Origin: JBCAWW01 sp039024315
Lineage (GTDB): Bacteria; Bacteroidota; Bacteroidia; J057
Length of the DNA stretch: 23,695 nucleotides
Assembly (NCBI GenBank): GCA_039024315.1
Contig: JBCCQN010000127.1
Span: 1 to 23,695 of the forward strand
Reading direction: 5' to 3'
Positions 1-7,000 of this stretch are shown here, piece by piece; position 1 is the first letter of the stretch, and the number at the start of each line of letters is the position of its first letter. Both the position numbers and the translations under genes were made by a program. The notes below the pieces were generated by a model. That model was not told the origin of the DNA. It searched no databases and saw only the letters and a program-made list of their open reading frames with translations.

Positions 1-56
1 GCCTCCTCCTATTTTATTTTTTTTACCCGCGGCGCGCACCTTTTATTCTAACACGG

Positions 57-74
57 GTTCCGCGCAGCGGTAAT
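57..74 (+). repeat. Dispersed hairpin repeat, copy 1
   Basis: The sequence GTTCCGCGCAGCGGTAAT has a CCGC / GCGG stem closed over a GCA loop. It is followed by AAAA. The same GTTCnGCGmAGCnGtrAT pattern recurs five more times in this window with paired changes in the stem. This copy lies in the 193-base stretch before the first gene, which otherwise shows only T-rich and A-rich sequence. Confidence 0.6.
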
Positions 75-193
75 AAAACCCAAAGGCATCCATCCTAACC
101 GTCTCCAAAAACAAATTTTACAATGATTTACACTATTTAAGCTTCCCTTCCCCACAAGTCCCTTAGCTTAGGATCAAAATCAAAAAGCATCGC

Positions 194-1951
194 ATGATCC
201 GATTTGTCTTAATCTCCCTAACACTTTTAGGAAGCCTGAGCTTTCTAGCCTGTCGCAGCCAACAAAGCCCTCAAAAAACGCCCCAAACAGCCAGCACAAT
301 CGAAGGCCTGCCTGCTAAAAAATCAATCGCCGCCAAACTTAAGGAGCAAAACTATCTACCGGTTGAGATACGTATCGCTACTTACTACCGTTTAAAAGCG
401 GAACAAGCTCAGGCCTACAATTTCGAAAACGAGGACGAAATGACCATGTATGGCTATTCTCTTCTCTGGGAAGATAAGCTTAACGAAGCTTTAGAAATCT
501 TTAAACTGATAGTAGCAGAGTTTCCAGATTCGTCTAACCCTTACGATAGCCTAGGGGAAGCCTATCTCGCTCTGGGCAACAAAGACTCAGCCCTTTACCA
601 TTATCAAAAGTCGCTTGCTCTCAATCCCCACAACTTCAATGCAGAAGACCAGATTGAACGTATAAAATATCCAGACAAAAGGGTTTTGTTACCTTCAGAA
701 AAGTTTGCCAAACGATACACACCTCAACAATACAAAGAGGACCTCAATCAATTAGGAAAGCGGCTCATTGAAGTCAATCCTAGCGCCCTTAAGTTTATCT
801 CCAAGCAGGATTTTTGGCAACTGATCGAGAGCAAAAAAGCCCTTATAACCGCAACTACTACCTACAGTGAATTTGCATGGCATTGTAGCGAGATCATTGC
901 TAGCATCAATTGCTCTCACACCTCTATGGGTCGTTTTTATCACGAAAACGAGCTCTTACCTGTATCGAGGAGATTTCCCCTAAAGGTGAGATTAATCAAA
1001 GATCAATTGTTTATCGCGGAAGCGCCAAGCTTGGAGACGCCCTTCCAGCAAAAGGACGAAATTCTCAGTATAAACGGCATATCAACCACAACGATAATCG
1101 AGCAAGCTTTCAGTCATATTTCCACCCAAGGTTTTGTAGAAAGCAGCAAATCGCACTACTTCAATTCTTGGGCAAATATCATGATCCCCTTTGCATTGAA
1201 CTTTCCAGAGGCTTACACTATTCAAGTAAAAGGAAAGGAAGGGGAAATTAGCCTTAGGCCCCCAAAGGACCTTAAGGTACCTGTCCTCAGCAAAGCGTTT
1301 AGTAATTGCCGCAAGGACTTATGTCTAGAATTTGTCGGGGGTGCCAATCATACGGCAGTACTGACCATTAGCTCCTTCAATTATTATCGTTGGAATAATT
1401 ATGAGGAGTTCACCGCCTTTATCGATCAGAGCTTTGCGGAGATCAAGGAGAAGGGAATTAAGCATTTGATCATCGATCTTCGTTTCAATGGCGGTGGTTC
1501 CCCAGAATCTAGCATTTATTTGCTACAACGACTCGTAAAAGAACCTTTTATCTATTTCATTGAAAGTGGGTATGATACGGGCTTTGACACCATCCAAGCT
1601 GCTGAAGAGACATTTGCCGGAGATTTATACTTTTTGATCGATGGTCAAGGCAACTCAACTACGGGACATTTTATGGCGGTGGCCCAAGAGCTAAAATTGG
1701 GTAGCATCATTGGCGAAGAATTGGGTTCCAATCAATTTTGTACCGCTGGTCAGACCGTTTGTAGGCTGCCCAATACCAAACTGGTTTATTATGTAGCGAA
1801 TACAGTCTCCAGAGTTTATGTAAGTAAGGCCAAAGATGAGCAAGGGATTTTGCCAGATTACTATGTGAGCCAAAACATAGATGATTACCTCAATCATAAA
1901 GATGTGCTCAAAGCCTTTGCGCTGGCCTTAATTGAGGAAAAAAGCCAATAA
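194..1951 (+). CDS. TPR-containing S41-family peptidase-like lipoprotein
   Basis: This 585-residue protein is probably an outer-envelope lipoprotein. The N-terminus is a hydrophobic signal ending in FLAC with lipidated Cys20. Residues about 80-150 form TPR-like helices (EALEIFKLIVAEFPDSSNPY and the repeat after it). A PDZ-like stretch (DEILSINGIS) lies near residue 300. Residues about 375-580 match the S41 (tail-specific/CtpA-like) fold, with a strand followed by DLRFNGGG. The likely nucleophile is Ser488 in GNSTTGHF. The lysine found in CtpA about 25 residues after the serine is absent: the region reads GEELGSNQ. This fits the Bacteroidota S41 subfamily with a STTGHF motif better than classical CtpA. 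The start is the ATG at 194, which gives a complete lipoprotein signal. Its substrate is unknown; it may be a peptidase or a degenerate relative. Confidence 0.85.
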   Translation: MIRFVLISLTLLGSLSFLACRSQQSPQKTPQTASTIEGLPAKKSIAAKLKEQNYLPVEIRIATYYRLKAEQAQAYNFENEDEMTMYGYSLLWEDKLNEALEIFKLIVAEFPDSSNPYDSLGEAYLALGNKDSALYHYQKSLALNPHNFNAEDQIERIKYPDKRVLLPSEKFAKRYTPQQYKEDLNQLGKRLIEVNPSALKFISKQDFWQLIESKKALITATTTYSEFAWHCSEIIASINCSHTSMGRFYHENELLPVSRRFPLKVRLIKDQLFIAEAPSLETPFQQKDEILSINGISTTTIIEQAFSHISTQGFVESSKSHYFNSWANIMIPFALNFPEAYTIQVKGKEGEISLRPPKDLKVPVLSKAFSNCRKDLCLEFVGGANHTAVLTISSFNYYRWNNYEEFTAFIDQSFAEIKEKGIKHLIIDLRFNGGGSPESSIYLLQRLVKEPFIYFIESGYDTGFDTIQAAEETFAGDLYFLIDGQGNSTTGHFMAVAQELKLGSIIGEELGSNQFCTAGQTVCRLPNTKLVYYVANTVSRVYVSKAKDEQGILPDYYVSQNIDDYLNHKDVLKAFALALIEEKSQ

Positions 1952-1957
1952 AACAAA

Positions 1958-1980
1958 AGAAAAGGCAGGCAAGCTTTTCT
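1958..1980 (+). terminator. Weak hairpin after the S41 lipoprotein gene
   Basis: AGAAAAG (1958-1964) pairs perfectly with CTTTTCT (1974-1980) across a 9-base loop, 7 bases after the stop codon. No clear U tract follows directly, so it may be a weak terminator or an mRNA 3'-end stabiliser. Confidence 0.35.
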
Positions 1981-2100
1981 AGCAATTTTAACCAGTCAGT
2001 CTGTCATTAATACTGCCTCAATGGCTAGTAAAGCTGAAAATAAGAGCCTTATTTGCGTCCTTATCATTTTTCTCAAATCTTCTTTTTAAACACTTTACAA

Positions 2101-2529
2101 ATGACTAAAAAACGCAATGCACTTCTAGGCTTTTTAGCTGCAATTCTCGTTCTAACTGCTTGCACCAACTTAGAGAAAATTCTTCCTGCCAATACTGGCA
2201 CATGGAATGCCGTTTCTGGTAGCGTTACAATTCTTGAAGACGGTACTCCAGTCACATCTGACTCTAGCATTACCAATATTGACGTTACCTATCAATTTAA
2301 TGAGGATGGAAGTGGTAGCTACACGGAAGATGGGCAGACGACTAACTTTACTTGGACGTATGATGCAGAGGCCGAGCAAATTACCACAGACGATTCAGGT
2401 TTAGCCATTACCTATGACGTACTGGATTATACAAGAAATACGATGACTCTCTTCTTTCCGTTTGAGATAGAATTTTTGGGTATTACTATCAGAACCGAAT
2501 CTACTCTTAATCTAGAAAGGGCAGAGTAA
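2101..2529 (+). CDS. Small lipocalin-like lipoprotein
   Basis: This 142-residue protein starts with a lipoprotein signal, MTKKRNALLGF followed by LVLTAC, with lipidated Cys21. I chose the ATG at 2101 over an upstream TTG (2053) because it places the signal peptide at the N-terminus. The mature part is acidic and rich in beta-strand-like alternation. It has a TGTWN motif at the start, then Thr/Asp-rich strands (YQFNEDGSGSYTEDGQTTNF, YDAEAEQITTDD). This is the pattern of lipocalin-like lipoproteins common in Bacteroidota. No catalytic residues are visible and the ligand is unknown. It stands alone between the S41 gene and the structured intergenic region. Confidence 0.75.
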   Translation: MTKKRNALLGFLAAILVLTACTNLEKILPANTGTWNAVSGSVTILEDGTPVTSDSSITNIDVTYQFNEDGSGSYTEDGQTTNFTWTYDAEAEQITTDDSGLAITYDVLDYTRNTMTLFFPFEIEFLGITIRTESTLNLERAE

Positions 2530-2543
2530 AACCAGCTAGCGAT

Positions 2544-2706
2544 AAAAAAGAGCTGCTGTTAAGTAAAGGGTAGATAGTATCCCGAAAGCTTTCGGGAGTA
2601 TTCAGTACAGAGAAAAAAGGTCTCTATGAACCATATAGCCAAGTTTTCCGAAGTCTGTATACTGAATACCATTGTCTAAGTACTTAAAAGAGCGGCTCTT
2701 TTTTTA
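2544..2706 (+). ncRNA. Candidate structured RNA or 3'-UTR element ending in a U-rich terminator stem
   Basis: Long-range pairing can be read directly. 2544-2557 (AAAAAAGAGCTGCT) pairs with 2691-2704 (AGCGGCTCTTTTTT), 14 pairs including one U-G wobble. Inside it, TTAAGTA (2559-2565) pairs with TACTTAA (2681-2687). Next comes a perfect palindrome, CCCGAAAGCTTTCGGG (2581-2596). Then GTATTCAGTACAG (2598-2610) pairs with CTGTATACTGAATAC (2655-2669), 13 pairs with a 2-base bulge, closed by a small AGA/TCT-capped arm. The 3' half ends in a U7 run, so it may also terminate transcription from the lipocalin-like gene. A short 3'-local hairpin, AAAAGAG-CGG-CTCTTTT (2687-2703), is an alternative fold. 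It contains no open reading frame of note. It could be an independent RNA, a 3' UTR or a decayed mobile repeat. I do not recognise a known RNA family. Confidence 0.45.
2581..2596. repeat. Perfect 16-bp palindrome
   Basis: CCCGAAAGCTTTCGGG is a perfect palindrome inside the larger structured element. Similar CCCGATAGCTATCGGG-type palindromes are, from memory, frequent in Bacteroidota intergenic DNA, so this may be a general repeat and not specific to this locus. Confidence 0.7.
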
Positions 2707-2717
2707 TGAGGTTAAGC

Positions 2718-2735
2718 GTTCTGCGCAGCAGTGAT
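2718..2735 (+). repeat. Dispersed hairpin repeat, copy 2
   Basis: GTTCTGCGCAGCAGTGAT, stem CTGC / GCAG, loop GCA. Relative to copy 1 the second stem pair has changed from C-G to T-A on both sides, which preserves the hairpin. It lies directly downstream of the structured element. Confidence 0.6.
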
Positions 2736-2782
2736 AAACGTAGAGAGCCTTTTTTTAAAGCTGCCTAAGAAGCTTAAACAGT

Positions 2783-2799
2783 TTACCGCTTCGCGGAAC
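2783..2799 (-). repeat. Dispersed hairpin repeat, copy 3 (inverted)
   Basis: On the minus strand it reads GTTCCGCGAAGCGGTAA, with stem CCGC / GCGG and loop GAA. It is oriented head-to-head with copy 4, separated by 9 bases, forming a compound inverted pair. Confidence 0.6.
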
Positions 2800-2808
2800 G
2801 ATAAAAGC

Positions 2809-2826
2809 GTTCTGCGAAGCGGTAAT
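2809..2826 (+). repeat. Dispersed hairpin repeat, copy 4
   Basis: GTTCTGCGAAGCGGTAAT, with stem CTGC / GCGG (one T-G wobble pair) and loop GAA. It lies 20 bases beyond the 3' end of the convergent aminotransferase gene. Copies 2-4 account for most of the intergenic stretch 2707-2845, where I see no other gene. Confidence 0.6.
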
Positions 2827-2845
2827 CTCAATACTGATCGTGAAT

Positions 2846-4006
2846 CTAAGTCAACAAAGCAGGGATGCCTTCACAAAGCCGCGCTATCCCAAGCTCAGCC
2901 ATCTCCTCATCCAAGGCCCCAAAAGAAAGCCGCAAGCTAGGTCGATCTGCGCCAAAAGTACCGCCGGGAATCACGGCCACTTTGTATTGATAAATCAAGG
3001 CTTTGGCAATCTCTAGCTCATTTGTACCGGCGGGTAGTTCTAACCAAATATATAAGGCCCCTTCAGCCGCGGAAACTTGGCAAAACTGGCTAAGTGGTTT
3101 AAGTCCCGCTAGTAGTTTCGCTCTTAGTTTTTCGAGTTTAGGCAATTGGGACCTCACATAGACATGTCCTCCCTCCATTGCCCCTAAAGCTGCATACTGA
3201 GAGATTACCGGCGGACAAATGAGTTGAGTATCCTGAATCTTACGTATGGCGTTGAATAGCTGCTCTGGGATCACCATATAACCAATCCGCCAACTGGCAA
3301 ATCCGTAGGCTTTGGAAAGGGAAAAAAGTGAGAGGGTGTAGGCTTCACTGCCCGCAATTGAACCTGGAGAAAAAGATTGATGCCCGTCGTAAACAAAGTA
3401 TTCGTAGGCTTCATCATGAATATGATACAACTGGCGCTCTTGGCACAAATGATTGATGGCTCGTAGTAATGCCTCAGGATAGACTTGACCCGTAGGATTG
3501 TTGGGTGAGACGGTTACGATGGCTTTGGTACGATCAGAAATAGCGGCTTTGATACGCACTAGATCTGGGAGATAATCCGTTTGGGTAGGGACTGAAATCA
3601 CTTTGACTCCTGCCATGGTAAGTGCCATCTCGTGATTGAAATAGCAGGGGGTTAGCAGAATGATTTCATCCCCTTCATCGGCAATGGCTAGTACGGCATG
3701 GGAAAAAGCCATATTGGAACCAGCAGTGATGACCAACCGCTTCTCAGAACGCAAGAGAATCTGGTTTTCCTCGGCTAACTTTCTTTGAATTAGGTTGCGT
3801 AATTCGGGTATACCCTCAACGGCTTGATAGGCATGCAAAGCAGGGTTTTGATAGAAATCTTTGATCCGTTTTTCCACTTGAGGCGGGGGCGGATAGCTGA
3901 CGATACCTTGGCCGAGGGAAATGGTACCGGGATTTTCCAAGATCCAATCACTCACCAAAGGAATGATCGGATCTTGGACAGATTTCATGCGCTTAGATTG
4001 CTCCAT
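2846..4006 (-). CDS. PLP-dependent class I/II aminotransferase
   Basis: This 386-residue, cytosolic fold-type I aminotransferase of the aspartate aminotransferase superfamily lacks a signal peptide. Visible motifs in order are SLGQGI near the N-terminus, the ITAGSNMAF cofactor-phosphate loop, SPNNPTGQVYP, HDEAYEYF with the Asp that contacts the pyridine nitrogen, SLSKAYGFASWRIGYM with the Schiff-base Lys232, and the C-terminal PSLRLSFG arginine that binds the substrate carboxylate. The amino donor and keto acid cannot be told from sequence; aspartate, aromatic or methionine specificity are all possible. Its ATG shares one base with the stop codon of the upstream macroglobulin gene (TAATG), so it is almost certainly co-transcribed and probably translated by reinitiation. 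No functional reason for that pairing is evident. Confidence 0.9.
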   Translation of the reverse strand: MEQSKRMKSVQDPIIPLVSDWILENPGTISLGQGIVSYPPPPQVEKRIKDFYQNPALHAYQAVEGIPELRNLIQRKLAEENQILLRSEKRLVITAGSNMAFSHAVLAIADEGDEIILLTPCYFNHEMALTMAGVKVISVPTQTDYLPDLVRIKAAISDRTKAIVTVSPNNPTGQVYPEALLRAINHLCQERQLYHIHDEAYEYFVYDGHQSFSPGSIAGSEAYTLSLFSLSKAYGFASWRIGYMVIPEQLFNAIRKIQDTQLICPPVISQYAALGAMEGGHVYVRSQLPKLEKLRAKLLAGLKPLSQFCQVSAAEGALYIWLELPAGTNELEIAKALIYQYKVAVIPGGTFGADRPSLRLSFGALDEEMAELGIARLCEGIPALLT

Positions 4007-7000
4007 TATTGTTTGGGCCTAATTTTTACTAAACCACCGCCATTGTAGGAATGATATTCTCCTCTATACAAGGCATCAGCCGAAGCAGGTCCCATTTTGA
4101 AGGTACCGGGAGTTACCGCTCTAGCTAAATAATAGAAGGAGCAACTGCCAGTACCATACAGGTCGGTGAAGAAAATGATGCGATCATCACGGATATCCAG
4201 ATACTTTTCTCGGCAGCGATTTTTCATCCAATCGATATTGGGAAGAGTAGTGATACGCGGATTTTCGATTTCTAAACCAGCGGGAAGAATATCTGCAATA
4301 GCGATATTTTCTACTCTCGCCTGACTAAGCCCTTCGATCGTCAATTTGACCACCACAAGATCATTTTGTACCAAGTTTTCAGGATTTACAATACCACCAT
4401 CTCGATTGTAGAAAGTCTTACGGACCTTCATATAATTATCTTCTTCAACATAACTACCATCCACGCTAATGCCTTCGGTTTCCCAGAAGTAGTAAAGGGT
4501 ACCTGTTCCTTCGGTTATGATTTCATAGGATCCTTGCGCGGGCTGATCAGTGGTCAATTCTACGGGTTTATCCGTAAAAGTTCCCACTATTTTACCATCA
4601 AAAAGTACCGTAGCCTTGGCTTGTGTCCGGGCAGCCTCCTCCGCAATTTTGCCAAGGGACAAAAAGCTAAAGGCGCGCTCTTGGGTATTCATCCAAGGAC
4701 GATTGCGCAGATTTTCTGAGACATGCTTGGCCATTGTTCCAATTTGAGGATCGTCAGGGCTGACAATTTGCAGCACGTAAAGCGCCAAGGCCTCATCTCT
4801 AACATGAGAGATAAATTCATCGCCAAAGCTAGGGTCAGCTTTTTCGCCTTGGAATGAGTTGGGAATAACCTCTTTATAAGATTTTCGGTCCCCAATGATG
4901 GCATAGGCCGCTGCCAGTAAGTATTTACTAGTCAGATTAAGCTGATTTTTCCGAGACTTATAATAGTTCATCGTAGATCGCTCTGGCTTACCCGTAAGCG
5001 CTAGTACAAATAATGAATAAGCGACTGACTGGGGATAAATTTCTTTCCGGGAGCTGCCGTTATAATAGTAGGGCTTAACTTTAACATTTTTCAGTTTATC
5101 CACCATATAGCGTTGTAACTCCTCAAGCATATCCTCTGGGATAGAATACCCGGCTCGTTTGGCTTCATGGAGAAAATGCGCTGCATAAATACTTCCCCAC
5201 CAGCTTTCGTATCCACGTTGGGGCCAATAGGTCATCCCTCCACTTCTGAGCTGCATGAGTTGTAGGCGTTTGATGGCTTCTTGAATATGGTAAGCTGGAT
5301 TGGGATTTCGATCGTTGTTTTTGAGGATCATCTTAGCAAAATCTCCGTAGTAGAGCTGTGGGAAAGCACTGGAAACCGTATAATCCAAGCTCCCATATCG
5401 TGAGATTAAGAGACGCTCCAGTTCATCGGTAAACTCTACGAGGGGATTTTTACTCACCACTAATTTGAGATGAACAGATTGAGGCAAAAATTCGGCTAAG
5501 TCTGGATTGACTTTTGTTTTTTGGCCTACAGTGATCTTTCCAGCACCACTACGCTTTTGTAAGGTAGAGGGCGGCCTGACGGTGATGTTGATATTTTGGC
5601 TAAAGGTCTCCCCTAAAGCATCGGCCTCCACTTTCACACTAGCCTGGCCAATAGCATAATCGGCAGCAATCTGATAGTAAACCCTTTGCTCTTTACTCGC
5701 AGCAAGGCGGGCATTTTGGCTGGTACTTCCTACTACCTTGATAGGGCCTTCTGTCTGTAGCTTTGCCGTAAGCGCGGAAGCTGTTTCAGTCGTATTGGTA
5801 AGCGTTACTGGGACAGATATAGTATCACCGGGGCTAAAGAAACGCGGGAGGCCCATGCTGATCACAAGTGGATCAGCTACGGTGATATTTTGTGCCTTGG
5901 CGGCGAAGGCTTTTCCATTAAAGGCACTAACCATCACCCGCAGTGAGCCTGAAAACTCAGGGATGTCCACTTCATATTCGACCTCTCCCTTGCTGTTTGT
6001 TTTTAACAAGCCGCTCCAGAAGGAGGCTAATTTGACTCTATCGTTTACCAAAGGATTGATCCGTCGGGCAAGGTCCATTCCATCTCCTCCAGGCTTACCG
6101 CTACCCATGCTGAACTCTGGGTACAAGAAGGGGTAAACATCATAACTATTGACTTGTAAAGCACGCTTGGCATAGAAAAAGTCATATGGGTCTGGAGTCT
6201 TGAAATTGGTCAATTGTAGGATACCTTCATCGACTACTGAAACCGTTAGCGTTGTATTGGGCTTAGATTTGATCTTAATTTTTTGCTTGGTTTTGGAACG
6301 AGATTTTTCGACTGCGGTAATGCTAATGGGCAACTCATTTTTTGGTTGGTTGACTATAATGGGAGCAAAGCCATGCGCAGAGGTGAGCGGCATATCACTT
6401 ACCTTATGGGGCTTAAAGAGCGTGGCTGTAAGGTAGACATTGGGAACATGAGCATCTTGCAAGGGTAAGTCAAGCATAGCGCTACGTTTGTCGGTATCGA
6501 GGAAATAGTGCTTTAACACTCGGTCGGTTTCTACCGTTACCAAAAGACGACCTTCAAAGGGAGTCTTGATTAGCACTTTGGCAGAATTGCCTACCTCATA
6601 TTCCTCTTTATCGAGTTCGATATCAATGCGGCCTTCACGATTGACTTGAAAAGACTGGTAGGAGGTCCTACCATAGCCATAGGCATAAAAAGCCGTTTGT
6701 ACATAAGAATTGATACCGGGACGGGAAACTCTCAGTTCATAACGTCCGGTAAGTTCGGGCGTGTAATCGAAGACATAATCCGTACCATTGAGGGTAACTT
6801 GCTTATCTACCAGAATCACATCATGAGGCTCTGATTGATAGCGAAAGTAGCTCCCTTGGCGGGCCATAACAGTCTTATACTCTTTCTTAATCAAGCGCAC
6901 TCTTACCTCAACATTTTTCATCGCCTTACCCTTTTTGTCCACAGCGATAAGAGGTATTTCTACTTTTTGGCCTGTGCGGTTATAATAGCGACTTCGCTTA

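Noticed and set aside
2544..2706. The structured element as a 6S RNA
   Set aside because: Size and overall rod shape are suggestive, but I could not identify the open-promoter-like central bubble or conserved 6S sequence blocks.
2731..2940. A 69-codon open frame across the intergenic repeats
   Set aside because: It is composed of the hairpin repeats and the 3' end of the convergent aminotransferase and resembles no protein.
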